Positions 43,016-54,172 are shown, counted from the stretch's first letter. The stretch is 64,000 bases of DNA from Maribacter thermophilus (GCF_001020565.1 NZ_LDAS01000001.1:224402-288401); one strand, 5' to 3'. Made by a program: numbers and translations. The notes: a model not told the origin generated them from the sequence alone.

Positions 43016-45568
43016 CTATTCTGTTTTGGAGGATTCTTCTGATTTTTCGATTTTAATAGTCAATTCGTTTTTCTCTTTATCAAGAGCCATAGATATGGTA
43101 TCTCCTTCTTCAAGGTTTGAATTTACTATTTCCTCTGCCAAGGCATCTTCTATATATTTCTGAATGGCCCTTTTTAAAGGTCTTGCTCCATACTGCTTAT
43201 CGAAACCTTTTTCGGCAATATAGTCTTTGGCATCTTCAGAAAGTTTAAGGGTGTAACCTATTCCCTTAATTCTCTTGTATAGCTTAGATAGTTCTATATC
43301 AATGATTTGGTGTATGTGTTCCCTTTCTAGGGCGTTAAACACGATGACATCATCGATCCTATTTAAGAATTCTGGGGCGAACGCTTTTTTCAGGGCATTT
43401 TCTATAACGCCTTTTTGGTGTGCGCTGGCCTGTTCTTTTTTAGCTGCCGTGCCAAAACCAACTCCTTGTCCAAAGTCTTTTAGTTGTCGTGCCCCAATAT
43501 TGGAGGTCATGATAATGATAGTGTTTCTAAAATCAATTTTTCTACCAAGACTATCGGTCAAATAGCCATCGTCCAATACTTGAAGCAACATGTTAAAGAC
43601 GTCTGGGTGGGCTTTCTCGACTTCGTCTAGCAAGATGACAGAGTAAGGCTTTCTGCGAACTTTTTCTGTTAACTGTCCACCTTCTTCGTATCCCACATAT
43701 CCTGGAGGGGCACCTACCAATCTAGAAATGGCAAATTTCTCCATATACTCGCTCATGTCTATACGGATGAGGGCGTCTTCAGAATCGAAAAGCTCTTTGG
43801 CCATTACTTTGGCCAGCTGTGTTTTACCAACACCGGTTTGGCCCAAGAATATAAAGGAACCAATGGGTTTGTTGGGGTCTTTTAGACCGGCCCTGTTTCT
43901 TTGTATGGCTTTTGAGACTTTCGCTACGGCTTCGTCTTGTCCTATTACATTTGCTTTTATAAGGTTTGGCAATTCGGCCAACTTATTGCTTTCTGTTTGT
44001 GCGATTCTATTTACGGGAATACCGCTCATCATCGAAACAACGTCGGCAACATTGTCTTCGGTAACCGTTTCTTTGTTAAGCTTGCTTTCATCTTCCCATC
44101 TTTCTTGGGCAATGGCCAATTCTTTTTCAAGACTTTTTTCATCGTCCCTGAGCTTGGCTGCCTCCTCGTATTTTTGTTTTTTGACCACACTGTTTTTTAA
44201 CTCCCTTACATCTTCCAGCTTTTTCTCTAATTCTAGAATTTGTTTAGGCACGTCCATATTTACAATGTGTACTCTTGATCCGGCCTCGTCCAAGGCATCT
44301 ATGGCCTTGTCGGGCAAAAATCTATCGGTCATGTAACGGTTGGTCAACTTAACACAAGCTTCGATCGCTTCGTCCGTATAGCTTACATTATGGTGGTCTT
44401 CGTACTTTCCTTTTATATTATGTAAGATTTCTATCGTTTCCTCTACACTTGTGGGTTCTACGATGACCTTTTGGAACCTTCTTTCCAAAGCACCGTCTTT
44501 TTCGATATACTGTCGGTACTCGTCCAAGGTAGTAGCTCCTATACATTGGATCTCTCCCCTGGCCAAGGCAGGTTTGAACATGTTGGAGGCGTCTAGGCTT
44601 CCTGTAGCTCCACCTGCACCGACAATGGTGTGGATTTCATCGATGAACAAGATAACGTCATCATTTTTTTCCAATTCGTTCATTACCGCTTTCATTCGTT
44701 CTTCGAACTGGCCTCGGTATTTTGTACCTGCCACCAATGAAGCCAAGTCAAGGGTAACCACTCTTTTGTTATAAAGAATTCTGGAAACTTTTTTGTTGAT
44801 GATACGTAGTGCCAGACCTTCGGCGATGGCACTTTTGCCGACACCTGGTTCCCCGATCAGTAGGGGGTTGTTCTTTTTTCTTCTACTTAATATCTGCGAC
44901 ACACGTTCAATTTCCTTTTCACGGCCTACAACAGGGTCCAACTTGTTTTCCTCTGCCATTTGTGTAAGGTCCCTGCCAAAATTATCCAAGACCGGTGTCT
45001 TTGATTTTTTATTTCCTTTTGGGCTTGGGCTAGAACCGAAGGTGCTTTCTTTTCCGTCGTTGGGATCGTCAGAATCACTAGGAAAAGATTCTGATGTTGG
45101 TGAATCTACAATATCGTCGTCACTAGTGATCATAAACTTAAACTGTTCCTTTACGCCATCATAATCTACTTTAAGTTTATGTAACAACTTAGTAGTAGGG
45201 TCGTTTTCGTTTCGTAAGATACACAACAATAAATGTGCTGTGTTTATAGAAGAACTTTGAAAAAGCTTCGCTTCCAGAAATGTAGTTTTCAACGCTCTTT
45301 CCGCTTGCCTCGTCAAATGTAGGTTCTTCTTATCTTTTTGTATGCCTCCTGCATTTGGGTTGGAAGGACTAAGAATTTCTACCTTTCTTCGTAAATGATC
45401 TAAATCTACGTCCAAGGCATCTAAAATACTTATAGCTTTGCCACTACCATCCCTGAGAAGACCAAGCATTAGGTGCTCAGTGCCAATAAAATCATGGCCA
45501 AGCCTTAATGCTTCCTCCTTGCTGTAGGCAATTACATCTTTTACTCTAGGTGAAAAATTATCATCCAT
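43016..45568 (-). CDS. clpC: ClpC-type ATP-dependent protease ATPase subunit
   Basis: An 850-residue AAA+ unfoldase. An N-terminal double Clp domain (MDDNFSPRVKDVIAYSKEEA) is followed by the first ATPase (GEPGVGKSAIAEGLA; 'ILFIDEIHTIVGAGG'), a UVR/coiled middle ('LEKKLEDVRELKNSVVKKQ') and the second ATPase (LGQTGVGKTQLAKVMA; 'VILLDEVEKAHPDVFN'). I start at the Met five codons inside the longest frame because MDDNFSP is the family N-terminus. It feeds substrates to ClpP; clpP is not in view. Confidence 0.94.
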   Translation of the reverse strand: MDDNFSPRVKDVIAYSKEEALRLGHDFIGTEHLMLGLLRDGSGKAISILDALDVDLDHLRRKVEILSPSNPNAGGIQKDKKNLHLTRQAERALKTTFLEAKLFQSSSINTAHLLLCILRNENDPTTKLLHKLKVDYDGVKEQFKFMITSDDDIVDSPTSESFPSDSDDPNDGKESTFGSSPSPKGNKKSKTPVLDNFGRDLTQMAEENKLDPVVGREKEIERVSQILSRRKKNNPLLIGEPGVGKSAIAEGLALRIINKKVSRILYNKRVVTLDLASLVAGTKYRGQFEERMKAVMNELEKNDDVILFIDEIHTIVGAGGATGSLDASNMFKPALARGEIQCIGATTLDEYRQYIEKDGALERRFQKVIVEPTSVEETIEILHNIKGKYEDHHNVSYTDEAIEACVKLTNRYMTDRFLPDKAIDALDEAGSRVHIVNMDVPKQILELEKKLEDVRELKNSVVKKQKYEEAAKLRDDEKSLEKELAIAQERWEDESKLNKETVTEDNVADVVSMMSGIPVNRIAQTESNKLAELPNLIKANVIGQDEAVAKVSKAIQRNRAGLKDPNKPIGSFIFLGQTGVGKTQLAKVMAKELFDSEDALIRIDMSEYMEKFAISRLVGAPPGYVGYEEGGQLTEKVRRKPYSVILLDEVEKAHPDVFNMLLQVLDDGYLTDSLGRKIDFRNTIIIMTSNIGARQLKDFGQGVGFGTAAKKEQASAHQKGVIENALKKAFAPEFLNRIDDVIVFNALEREHIHQIIDIELSKLYKRIKGIGYTLKLSEDAKDYIAEKGFDKQYGARPLKRAIQKYIEDALAEEIVNSNLEEGDTISMALDKEKNELTIKIEKSEESSKTE

Positions 45569-45826
45569 ATACTCTATTATCAACTATAAAATTACTAAAT
45601 CTCCTTCAATCATGGGCAAATACCGTACCTATATTCGTTAAAGTTATTCTAAATGACGAAAAAAGTAGCCTAAATCAAAGAGAATGAAAGAATAATTGTT
45701 AACCATTTTACCCTGTGGGTATGTTAATAAAATATTGAATAAATACGTTTTATCTTTCTTTGAAGGCATCGATTTTGCGTATATTGGCATGCTTTTTTAC
45801 TAATAAAAAACAATTAAGATTTTACA

Positions 45827-48367
45827 ATGGCGGAAGGTGAAAAATTGATTCCTATTAACATAGAAGAAGAAATGAAATCTGCCTACATTGATTATTCAAT
45901 GTCGGTCATAGTGTCACGAGCACTGCCAGATGTGCGCGACGGATTAAAACCTGTGCATAGGCGTGTACTCTACGGAATGCACGAACTTGGGGTTAGAAGC
46001 AATAGTGCCCATAAGAAATCTGCCCGTATCGTGGGTGAGGTTTTGGGTAAATACCACCCTCATGGAGATACATCTGTTTATGATACCATGGTAAGAATGG
46101 CTCAAGAGTGGAGTTTACGGTATATGCTTATAGATGGTCAGGGTAACTTTGGTTCTGTAGATGGCGATAGCCCGGCGGCTATGCGTTATACCGAGGCGCG
46201 TATGCGCAAGATTGCGGACGATATGTTGGCAGATATAGAAAAGGATACCGTAGATCATCAGTTGAATTTTGATGATTCTTTGAAAGAACCGACCGTATTG
46301 CCTACAAGAATCCCCAATCTTTTGGTGAACGGGGCATCGGGTATTGCGGTGGGTATGGCGACCAATATGCCTCCACATAACCTTTCGGAGGTGGTCGATG
46401 GTACGGTCGCTTATATAGACAACCACGATATAGAGATAGATGAGCTGATGACGCACATCAAAGCGCCGGATTTTCCTACCGGGGGAATCATATACGGCTA
46501 TGATGGTGTAAAAGAGGCTTTCCATACTGGAAGAGGCAGAATAGTAATGCGCGCAAAAGCTACTTTTGAAGAAGTTCAAGGTCGCGAGTGTATTATTGTT
46601 ACCGAAATTCCTTATCAAGTGAACAAGGCCGATATGATCAAGAAAACGGCCGACTTGATCAACGATAAAAAGATAGAGGGTATTTCTACGATACGTGACG
46701 AGTCTGACCGTAATGGTATGCGTATCGTATACATCTTAAAAAGAGATGCTATTCCAAATATTGTATTGAACACCTTGTTCAAGTACACGGCATTGCAGAC
46801 CTCTTTTAGTGTAAACAATATCGCCTTGGTAAACGGTAGGCCAGAGTTGCTGAACATAAAGGAAATGATTCATCATTTTGTGGAGCATAGGCATGATGTT
46901 GTTGTAAGAAGAACGAAATTTGAGCTGAAAAAAGCAGAAGATCGAGCCCATATTCTTGAAGGTCTTATAATTGCCTCCGATAATATTGATGAGGTAATAG
47001 CTATAATAAGGGCTTCTTCAAACGCAGATGAAGCACGTGAGAATTTAATGGAGCGGTTTAAGTTGACCGAAATACAGGCGAAGGCCATCGTAGAAATGCG
47101 ATTGCGTCAGCTTACCGGACTGGAGCAAGACAAATTACGTACAGAGTACGATGAGGTAATAAAGACCATTGCCGACCTTAAAGATATTCTTGCTAGAAAG
47201 GAGCGTAGAATGGAAATTATTAAGGATGAGCTTCTTGAGGTAAAAGAAAAGTATGGTGATGAGCGCCGATCAGAGATCAATTTTGCCGGTGGTGATTTAA
47301 GTATGGAAGATATGATACCTAATGAGCAGGTGGTCATAACCATATCTCGTGCCGGATATATCAAAAGAACACCTTTGAGCGAGTACAAGACCCAAAATAG
47401 GGGTGGTGTTGGTCAAAAGGCATCTTCTACCCGTAACGAGGACTTCTTAGAGCACTTGTTCGTAGGTACCAACCACCAATATATGTTGTTCTTTACCCAA
47501 AAGGGAAAATGTTTTTGGATGCGCGTATACGAAATACCCGAAGGCAGTAGAACTTCTAAGGGTAGGGCTATTCAAAACCTTATCAATATAGAGCAAGATG
47601 ATATGGTCAAGGCCTTTATATGTACCCAGGATCTTAAGGACGAGGACTATGTAAATAGTCATTATGTAATTATGGCCACTAAAAAAGGTACAGTTAAAAA
47701 GACTTCTTTGGAACAATATTCCAGACCACGTCAGAATGGTATAAATGCGATTACGATCAAAGAAGGGGATGAGCTGTTAGAGGCTAAACTAACCACAGGT
47801 ACAAGTCAAATTTTCTTAGGTCTAAAATCCGGTAAAGCCATTAGGTTCGAAGAAAGTAAGACAAGGCCTATGGGTAGAAACGCTTCTGGTGTGCGAGGTA
47901 TTACTCTGGCACATGAAGAAGATGAGGTAATAGGAATGGTTTCGGTACATAATTTTGAGGATGAACTATTAGTGGTATCCGAAAATGGTTATGGTAAAAG
48001 ATCTAGTATAGATGACTACAGAATTACCAATAGGGGCGGTAAAGGTGTCAAGACCATTAGTATTACCGAGAAGACCGGGAATTTGGTAGCCATTAAAAAT
48101 GTAACCGATTCGGATGACCTGATGATAATAAATAAATCGGGCATTGCTATTAGGATGAGTGTAGAGGACCTTAGAGTGATGGGAAGGGCTACACAAGGCG
48201 TTAAACTTATCAATATTAAGGGCAATGACTCTATAGCCGCAGTTGCCAAGGTTATGAAAGATGAGGATAATTTGGACGGGGCCGATATAAACGATATTGA
48301 GGTTACGCCAGAAGATAATGGCACGGGTATTGATAATGGAAGCAACGAAGAAGAAACAGAATCATAA
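45827..48367 (+). CDS. gyrA: DNA gyrase subunit A
   Basis: An 846-residue type II topoisomerase subunit. The start '[20 protein letters not shown]', the catalytic Tyr in '[15 protein letters not shown]' (about residue 122), the quinolone region '[17 protein letters not shown]', and the C-terminal beta-pinwheel with the GyrA box '[11 protein letters not shown]' are all present. The quinolone region has Ser and Tyr/Asp-type residues of the sensitive form (GDTSVYD). The acidic tail is typical. Confidence 0.96.
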   Translation: MAEGEKLIPINIEEEMKSAYIDYSMSVIVSRALPDVRDGLKPVHRRVLYGMHELGVRSNSAHKKSARIVGEVLGKYHPHGDTSVYDTMVRMAQEWSLRYMLIDGQGNFGSVDGDSPAAMRYTEARMRKIADDMLADIEKDTVDHQLNFDDSLKEPTVLPTRIPNLLVNGASGIAVGMATNMPPHNLSEVVDGTVAYIDNHDIEIDELMTHIKAPDFPTGGIIYGYDGVKEAFHTGRGRIVMRAKATFEEVQGRECIIVTEIPYQVNKADMIKKTADLINDKKIEGISTIRDESDRNGMRIVYILKRDAIPNIVLNTLFKYTALQTSFSVNNIALVNGRPELLNIKEMIHHFVEHRHDVVVRRTKFELKKAEDRAHILEGLIIASDNIDEVIAIIRASSNADEARENLMERFKLTEIQAKAIVEMRLRQLTGLEQDKLRTEYDEVIKTIADLKDILARKERRMEIIKDELLEVKEKYGDERRSEINFAGGDLSMEDMIPNEQVVITISRAGYIKRTPLSEYKTQNRGGVGQKASSTRNEDFLEHLFVGTNHQYMLFFTQKGKCFWMRVYEIPEGSRTSKGRAIQNLINIEQDDMVKAFICTQDLKDEDYVNSHYVIMATKKGTVKKTSLEQYSRPRQNGINAITIKEGDELLEAKLTTGTSQIFLGLKSGKAIRFEESKTRPMGRNASGVRGITLAHEEDEVIGMVSVHNFEDELLVVSENGYGKRSSIDDYRITNRGGKGVKTISITEKTGNLVAIKNVTDSDDLMIINKSGIAIRMSVEDLRVMGRATQGVKLINIKGNDSIAAVAKVMKDEDNLDGADINDIEVTPEDNGTGIDNGSNEEETES

Positions 48368-48391
48368 ACACTAATAAATAAACAAGAAAAA

Positions 48392-49654
48392 ATGAAAACT
48401 AAGATTTCGATAATAGCGGCGCTGTCATTCACTGTGATGGGGTTTTCGCAGAAAAATGAGATAAAGGCTGCGGAAAAGGCGCTAAAAGGAGGAGATGCCT
48501 CATCGGCAAAAACCTCATTAGAAGCTGCTTCGGGTTTAATATCAAGTGCCGATGAAAAGTTACAGGCTCAATACTATTTTACAAGAGGTAAAATATATAA
48601 CGACTTGGCCAAAAAAGGAGATGATAGTGCTTTTGAAGAGGCGGTATCCTCTTTTAAAAAAGTTTTGGATATTGAAGAAAAAACGGGCAAGAAAAAGTAT
48701 TCTAGCGAGACCAATGAATATATAGCCAGTTTAACTGCCGATTTGGTAAACTCTGCCGTAGCGGACAATGAAAAGAAGAACTTTAAAGAAGCTTCTGAGA
48801 AGTTGTATATGAGCTATAAGATAAGCCCAAAAGACACTTCTTACCTTTATTACGCTGCAAGTAGTGCAGTTAACGGTGGGCATTATGAAGACGCCCTAAA
48901 GTATTATAACGAACTTCAAGAGGTCGGTTATGATGGAAGTGGGGTTGTCTATAAAGCGACCAATGTGGCTACCGGAGAGGTTGAAACAATGGATAAGGTA
49001 CAAAGAGATTTGATGATCAAATCAGGTGCATATAAAGATCCTGTCGACGATAAGACACCTTCTAAAAAGGCGGAAATTGTTAAAAACACAGCTTTGATTT
49101 ACACTCAATTAGGGCAAGACGATAAGGCGTTAGAAGCCTATAAGGCTGCTAGGGCCAATGATCCCAATGATGTTAACCTTATTTTGAACGAGGCTAATTT
49201 GTATTTTAAATTAGGCGATAAAGATAAGTTTAAGGACTTGATGGCAGAAGCTATTGCGCTAGCTCCCGATAATCCAGATTTACACTATAATGTTGGTGTT
49301 ATTAATATGGAACAAGGAAATTATGAAGAAGCTAGAAAGTCTTACAAAAAGGCGATAGAAATCAATCCTAGTTATACCAATGCCTATTTGAACCTTTCTA
49401 CAACTTACGTAAACGAAGGTAATAAGCTAATCGACGAAATGAATTCATTGGGTAATTCACGAGCCGATATAGCCAGATACGATGAATTAAAAACGCAGAA
49501 AGATGATTTGTTCTTGCAAGGTGCCAACGTTTTGGAAGATGCCTTAAAAACAAATCCTGACAACCAAGGTATTTTAACGCAATTAAAAAATATCTATGGA
49601 GCCATGGGGGATAACGAAAACTTTATGCGTATTAAAAAGATGTTGGGCGAGTAA
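48392..49654 (+). CDS. Tetratricopeptide repeat protein, exported
   Basis: A 420-residue protein with a signal peptide (MKTKISIIAALSFTVMGFSQ) and several TPR units: early 'AQYYFTRGKIYNDLAKKGDD', central 'ALIYTQLGQDDKALEAYKAA', 'DLHYNVGVINMEQGNYEEAR' and 'SYTNAYLNLSTTYVNEGNKL'. Such periplasmic TPR proteins act as protein-binding scaffolds; the partner here is unknown. It starts 24 bp after gyrA and may be cotranscribed; a terminator follows. Confidence 0.85.
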   Translation: MKTKISIIAALSFTVMGFSQKNEIKAAEKALKGGDASSAKTSLEAASGLISSADEKLQAQYYFTRGKIYNDLAKKGDDSAFEEAVSSFKKVLDIEEKTGKKKYSSETNEYIASLTADLVNSAVADNEKKNFKEASEKLYMSYKISPKDTSYLYYAASSAVNGGHYEDALKYYNELQEVGYDGSGVVYKATNVATGEVETMDKVQRDLMIKSGAYKDPVDDKTPSKKAEIVKNTALIYTQLGQDDKALEAYKAARANDPNDVNLILNEANLYFKLGDKDKFKDLMAEAIALAPDNPDLHYNVGVINMEQGNYEEARKSYKKAIEINPSYTNAYLNLSTTYVNEGNKLIDEMNSLGNSRADIARYDELKTQKDDLFLQGANVLEDALKTNPDNQGILTQLKNIYGAMGDNENFMRIKKMLGE

Positions 49655-49679
49655 TAAAACTTGTAAAACACATAAAATA

Positions 49680-49708
49680 TAAAAGGCCCTGAATTTCAGG
49701 GCCTTTTT
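49680..49708. terminator. Bidirectional terminator
   Basis: AAAGGCCCTGA and TCAGGGCCTTT around an ATT loop with A and T runs, between the convergent TPR and NlpC/P60 genes. Confidence 0.9.
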
Positions 49709-49713
49709 ACTTT

Positions 49714-50463
49714 TTAGATTATTTTTTTGATGACCCTTAGCTTATGCGAGTAGTTTCGTAAGTCATTATTAAAAATACCCGTATGGTCTATACGGTCAAT
49801 TCTGACCGTGCCATTAACATGTATTATATAATTATTGTCCATGATAATACCTACATGATCTATAATGCCATTGGTATTGTCAAAAAAGGCTAAGTCACCG
49901 GCTTCACTTTCTTCCACAAAACTCAAAGCTTCACCTTGGGTAGCTTGTTGTTCAGCATTCCTTAGCAGTTCATATCCATTGATCTTATAGACCATTTGTG
50001 TTAGTCCCGAAGCGTCTATGCCAAAAGGAGTTCGGCCACCGTTTAAACCGGGGGAGTTCAGGTATAACAATGCGGTTTTTACAAGGTTTTCCTTTTTCTG
50101 CATGCCTTGAAGTTTGTTTCCGTCAAACTTAACACATAAACTTTCTGTATTGTTCATGGAAGAACCTAATAGAATAGGTGTTAACATGCTGTTGTTATGT
50201 TCAACATAACCGATTAGGTCAGAAGTGTGGCATTTTACCTTGTTTTGTATGGCCTCATACTCTTCTTTGGATATAAAAAGTAATTGATTGTTAGGTATCC
50301 ATCCTTCACAATTATCATAGGCCACCCTAATTTTAGACCAGTATTTTCGGGATTCCAAAATTTTGAAATGTTCACCGAACAATAACTGGCTCATCATCTC
50401 TGACGATTCTTCGGGCGAATATCTAAGAGGAACTATACTTAAAGGACAAATACCGTATTGCAT
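49714..50463 (-). CDS. NlpC/P60 (C40) family protein with Cys-to-Ala in the active site
   Basis: A 249-residue protein. An N-terminal bacterial SH3 domain (MQYGICPLSIVPLRYSPEES... 'WSKIRVAYDNCEGWI') is followed by a C-terminal NlpC/P60 domain. In this family the motif is G-x-D-C-S-G; here it is 'FGIDASGLTQMVYK', Ala151 (codon GCT) in the place of the nucleophile. The other two catalytic positions are kept (His in 'IIDHVGIIM' and His in 'IIHVNG'). I expect it to bind rather than cut peptidoglycan peptides. I use the ATG at 50463 because the longer frame start lies inside the thiolase gene. Confidence 0.88.
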   Translation of the reverse strand: MQYGICPLSIVPLRYSPEESSEMMSQLLFGEHFKILESRKYWSKIRVAYDNCEGWIPNNQLLFISKEEYEAIQNKVKCHTSDLIGYVEHNNSMLTPILLGSSMNNTESLCVKFDGNKLQGMQKKENLVKTALLYLNSPGLNGGRTPFGIDASGLTQMVYKINGYELLRNAEQQATQGEALSFVEESEAGDLAFFDNTNGIIDHVGIIMDNNYIIHVNGTVRIDRIDHTGIFNNDLRNYSHKLRVIKKII

Positions 50464-50480
50464 ATGCTTTCTGCAGGAAA

Positions 50481-51656
50481 TTAAAGTTTTTCCAAAACTA
50501 CGGCAGAAGCTCCGCCGCCACCATTGCAAATAGCTGCAGCACCAATTTTTCCATTATTTTGGTCCAGAACATTGATTAAGGTTACCAAAATACGTGCTCC
50601 CGAACAACCTAATGGATGTCCTAAAGAAACAGCACCTCCGTTAACATTTACATTTTTGTCCGTTAAACCTAGAAGTTTCATATTGGCAAGGCCAACGACC
50701 GAGAAGGCCTCATTAAATTCAAAATAATCAACATCATCTATGGTAATGCCGGCTTTATCCAAAGCTTTGGGTAGTGCTTTGGCAGGCGCTGTCGTAAACC
50801 ATTTTGGCTCTTGTGCCGCATCGGCATAACTTTTTATTTTGGCCAATGGTTTTAAACCTAATTCGTTGGCCTTTTCGGCACTCATCAGTATTAATGCCGC
50901 TGCACCATCGTTTATAGTAGAGGCATTTGCGGCCGTAACCGTACCTTCTTTAGAGAAAGCGGGTCTTAGGCTTGGTATTTTTTCTAGCTTAACATTTTTG
51001 TATTCCTCGTCTTCCGAAACCAAGACAGGTTCGCCCCTTCTTTGGGGAACGGATACGGGAACTACCTCATTTTTAAATTTGCCATTGTTCCAAGCGTCTG
51101 CCGATCTTTCGTAAGATTGTATGGCAAACTTGTCTTGGTCTTCTCTTGAAAATTCATATTCATTGGCACATTCATCTGCACAGACACCCATGGCATTTTG
51201 GTCATAGGCATCTACCAATCCGTCTTTTTGCATTCCGTCCAATAAAGAGGAAGGGCCAAATTTTGTTGCGGACCTTAAATAGGCGTAGTGTGGAATTAAG
51301 CTCATGTTTTCCATTCCTCCGGCCACTACAATAGAGGCGTCTCCTAAAGATATTGCTTGGGCGGCCTGCATAACGGCTTTCATACCGGAGGCGCAAACTT
51401 TGTTTATGGTGGTACAGGGTACCGTATTAGGAATACCGGCATAAATGGCCGCTTGCCTAGCTGGCGCCTGCCCGGTGCCGGCCTGTACAACATTCCCCAT
51501 TAATACCTCATCGACAGATTGGGGTTTAAGGTTAATTTTTTCTAAGGCTCCTTTAATAGCAGCTGCCCCAAGTTTTGGAGCGGTAACCGTTGAAAGTGCT
51601 CCCATAAAACTTCCTATGGGCGTACGTACGGCGGAAACGATAACAACCTCTTTCAT
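50481..51656 (-). CDS. atoB: Acetyl-CoA C-acetyltransferase (thiolase)
   Basis: A 391-residue thiolase II. The nucleophile Cys88 is in '[12 protein letters not shown]', the general base His in '[13 protein letters not shown]', and the second Cys in '[11 protein letters not shown]' near the C-terminus. It joins or splits acetoacetyl-CoA; no other beta-oxidation genes are near. The next gene on the same strand starts 17 bp later. Confidence 0.93.
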   Translation of the reverse strand: MKEVVIVSAVRTPIGSFMGALSTVTAPKLGAAAIKGALEKINLKPQSVDEVLMGNVVQAGTGQAPARQAAIYAGIPNTVPCTTINKVCASGMKAVMQAAQAISLGDASIVVAGGMENMSLIPHYAYLRSATKFGPSSLLDGMQKDGLVDAYDQNAMGVCADECANEYEFSREDQDKFAIQSYERSADAWNNGKFKNEVVPVSVPQRRGEPVLVSEDEEYKNVKLEKIPSLRPAFSKEGTVTAANASTINDGAAALILMSAEKANELGLKPLAKIKSYADAAQEPKWFTTAPAKALPKALDKAGITIDDVDYFEFNEAFSVVGLANMKLLGLTDKNVNVNGGAVSLGHPLGCSGARILVTLINVLDQNNGKIGAAAICNGGGGASAVVLEKL

Positions 51657-51748
51657 ATTATTAAAATCTTAAGTTTAGCGAAATTACTAAAATTCTGGGG
51701 CAACAGTATGCTTATTGCTCCAATTCCTGATCGTATGGTTATATTTTC

Positions 51749-51756
51749 TATTTTTG
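51749..51756 (+). promoter_or_regulatory. -7 promoter element for the 7TM-HD gene
   Basis: TATTTTTG fits TAnnTTTG, 27 bp before the TTG at 51784. It excludes the longer TTG frame start at 51715 as the translation start. Confidence 0.45.
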
Positions 51757-51783
51757 AAATTACATACTTTAAATATATATCAA

Positions 51784-53826
51784 TTGGATAATCTTTATAA
51801 AAAACAGTCTCTTATCTATAAGTATGTACTTTATGTTATAGCCATCGGGTTTATTGTTTTTTTCTTTCCTAAGGGCGGTAAGTTCAAGTATGAGTTTCAA
51901 AAAGGAAAACCTTGGCAGTTTGAAACCCTATATGCTCCCTTCGACTTTTCAATAAAAAAAACAGAAGAAGAGATTAATAAAGAAAAACAGGAAATAGAGA
52001 ACACTAGTGGTCAATATTTTAGGTACAATAAGGAAGTAGTTGATGAGGTTTACGATGAATTAAATTTGGAGTTCGAGGAAATTTTTGGTGATTACGAACT
52101 TTCAGACTTTCAAAAACGACTTTTAAAAACTACGGCAGAGGATTTACTGGGTGCGATATACAAAAATGGAATAATCGGGAGCAGTGCAGAACAGATAAGT
52201 AGCTCCAGCTCCACCATTTATTTACTAAAGAACAACGAAGCCGAAAGAGTAAGGATTTCTGATTTTTATAGGGTTACCGAAATTGACAATCTGGTTAAAG
52301 AGAAGCTTGTAGAAAAAGGATTGGAGGGGTTTAATAAAGATTTTCAAACCCTCTTTTTTGATCTTATCGTGCCCAATGTTAGTTATGATGCCGATTTAAC
52401 CCAAAAAAGTAGGGAAGATGCCCTTTCTAAGATTAGCTATACCCGGGGTACCGTAGATGAGGGTAAACTGATTATAGCAAAAGGAGAGGTCGTAGAAGGA
52501 GAGAATTTAAAGATTTTAGAGTCTTTAAAAGCAGAGTATGAATCTGAGCTATGGACAGAAAACAATTACTATTTTATATTAATAGGATATACCGTATTGG
52601 TAGCCTTGGTATTGATAATGCTATATCTATTTTTAAAGCGGTATAGGCCATTTGTATATGAGAACAATACAAAGGTAACGTTCATTGTCTTTAATATTCT
52701 ACTTATGGTGTTTGTCACCACCATGGTAGTTAAATATGATGATACGCTGGTGTTTGTGGTGCCGCTCTGTATATTGCCCTTGATTCTAAAAACATTTTTC
52801 GACGCTAGGTTGGGGCTCTTTTCACATGTGCTTACAGTGCTTATTTTGGGATTTGTGGTACCTAATAGTTTCGAATATATCTTTCTTCAGATTATAACCG
52901 GTATTGTTACGATACTCACGGTTTCTGAGCTATATAAAAGGGCCAATCTTTTTATATCCGTAGGGCAGATTACGCTGATCTATATTGTGGCCTACCTGGC
53001 TTTTCATATAATCCATGAAGGTAACCTGGATAATATTTCATGGTTTTCACTTGGTCTTTTTCTGTTGAACGGAATGATAACCTTGTTTGTGCAACCGTTA
53101 ATTTATATATACGAAAAAGTCTTTGGTCTGGTCTCGGATGTGTCTCTGTTAGAATTATCCGATACCAATTCTAAACTACTAAAAGAGCTTTCCAATAAGG
53201 CTCCAGGAACTTTTCATCATTCTTTACAAGTCGCCAATTTAGCAGAGGCCGCCGCTAATGAAATTGGTGCGAATGCCATGTTGGTAAGGGTAGGGGCATT
53301 ATACCATGATATAGGTAAAATGAACAATCCTACTTATTTTACCGAAAATCAGATTACCAATGTAAACCCACATGATGACATTACCCCGAAAGAAAGCGCA
53401 AAAATTATCATAGACCATGTGATAAACGGTATAGAGATTGCGAGGAAGAATAATTTACCGGATAGGATCATAGATTTTATAAGGTCTCACCATGGTACTA
53501 CGTTTGTGTATTATTTTTATAAAAAGCAGAAAGAGTTGGAAGAAGAGGTGAACGAGGAAGATTTTAGGTATCCTGGTCCATTGCCCTTTTCCAAGGAAAC
53601 AGCGATATTAATGATGGCAGACTCTGTAGAGGCGGCATCTAAAAGTTTAAAGGACCCCACGTTTTCTATTATTGATGCTTTTGTTGATAAGATTATTTCA
53701 GGGCAAATGAAGGCAAACCAGTTTATAAATGCCGATATAACCTTTAAAGAAATAGAAATAATCAAGAAAATCTTTAAACAGAAGTTAACAAACATCTATC
53801 ATTTACGGGTGGAATATCCTGAGTAA
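51784..53826 (+). CDS. 7TM-HD family phosphodiesterase (PgpH-like)
   Basis: A 680-residue membrane protein. After the first helix (about 14-27, YVLYVIAIGFIVFFFP) comes an extracytoplasmic 7TMR-HDED domain (to about 255), then about seven helices (260-460), and an HD domain with 'HHSLQVANLAEAAANEIG', the HD motif 'LYHDIGKMNNP' and later His ('FIRSHHGTTFV'). Members in Firmicutes hydrolyse cyclic di-AMP. No ATG fits; the TTG at 51784 (LDNLYKKQS) corresponds to the normal family N-terminus. Confidence 0.88.
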   Translation: MDNLYKKQSLIYKYVLYVIAIGFIVFFFPKGGKFKYEFQKGKPWQFETLYAPFDFSIKKTEEEINKEKQEIENTSGQYFRYNKEVVDEVYDELNLEFEEIFGDYELSDFQKRLLKTTAEDLLGAIYKNGIIGSSAEQISSSSSTIYLLKNNEAERVRISDFYRVTEIDNLVKEKLVEKGLEGFNKDFQTLFFDLIVPNVSYDADLTQKSREDALSKISYTRGTVDEGKLIIAKGEVVEGENLKILESLKAEYESELWTENNYYFILIGYTVLVALVLIMLYLFLKRYRPFVYENNTKVTFIVFNILLMVFVTTMVVKYDDTLVFVVPLCILPLILKTFFDARLGLFSHVLTVLILGFVVPNSFEYIFLQIITGIVTILTVSELYKRANLFISVGQITLIYIVAYLAFHIIHEGNLDNISWFSLGLFLLNGMITLFVQPLIYIYEKVFGLVSDVSLLELSDTNSKLLKELSNKAPGTFHHSLQVANLAEAAANEIGANAMLVRVGALYHDIGKMNNPTYFTENQITNVNPHDDITPKESAKIIIDHVINGIEIARKNNLPDRIIDFIRSHHGTTFVYYFYKKQKELEEEVNEEDFRYPGPLPFSKETAILMMADSVEAASKSLKDPTFSIIDAFVDKIISGQMKANQFINADITFKEIEIIKKIFKQKLTNIYHLRVEYPE

Positions 53827-53937
53827 TAAGAGTGTAGTAATAACTTTAAAAAAAATAAAGAAAATAGTTGTTTAATAATGCTTATAAATTTACATTTGCA
53901 TCCGCATTTTAAGCGAAAGTTCATTGAAGAAATTATT

Positions 53938-54021
53938 GGAGAGGTGCCGGAGTGGTAACGGAGCAGATTGCTAATCTGTCGACGCGTAAGTGTCGCATGG
54001 GTTCGAGTCCCATTCTCTCCG
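53938..54021 (+). tRNA. tRNA-Ser(GCT)
   Basis: A class II tRNA. The acceptor GGAGAGG pairs with TCTCTCC, the anticodon loop in CAGATTGCTAATCTG gives anticodon GCT, a variable arm follows (CGACGCGTAAGTGTCG), and the T loop is GTTCGAGTCC. Discriminator G; CCA is not encoded. Confidence 0.93.
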
Positions 54022-54052
54022 CAATTTTCTTCAAAATTTAAGATAACCTTTT

Positions 54053-54127
54053 CGGGGTGTAGCGTAGCCCGGTTATCGCGCCGCGTTTGGGACGCGGAGG
54101 TCGCAGGTTCGAATCCTGCCACCCCGA
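54053..54127 (+). tRNA. tRNA-Pro(TGG)
   Basis: Acceptor CGGGGTG pairs with CACCCCG, the anticodon stem-loop CCGCGTTTGGGACGCGG gives anticodon TGG, and the T arm is GCAGGTTCGAATCCTGC. The D arm has TAGCGTAGCCCGG. Discriminator A; CCA is not encoded. It lies 31 bp after tRNA-Ser and is probably on the same precursor. Confidence 0.93.
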
Positions 54128-54138
54128 CATAATACTTT

Positions 54139-54172
54139 AAAACCCGACAATCTATGATTGTCGGGTTTTTTT
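54139..54172 (+). terminator. Terminator after the tRNA pair
   Basis: AAACCCGACAAT, loop CTATG, ATTGTCGGGTTT and a run of T residues. Confidence 0.9.

Noticed and set aside
53799-54122. 107-codon frame on the reverse strand beginning MAGFEPATSASQTRRDN
   Set aside because: It is antisense to the two tRNA genes; this type of protein is a familiar artefact of reading tRNAs in reverse.
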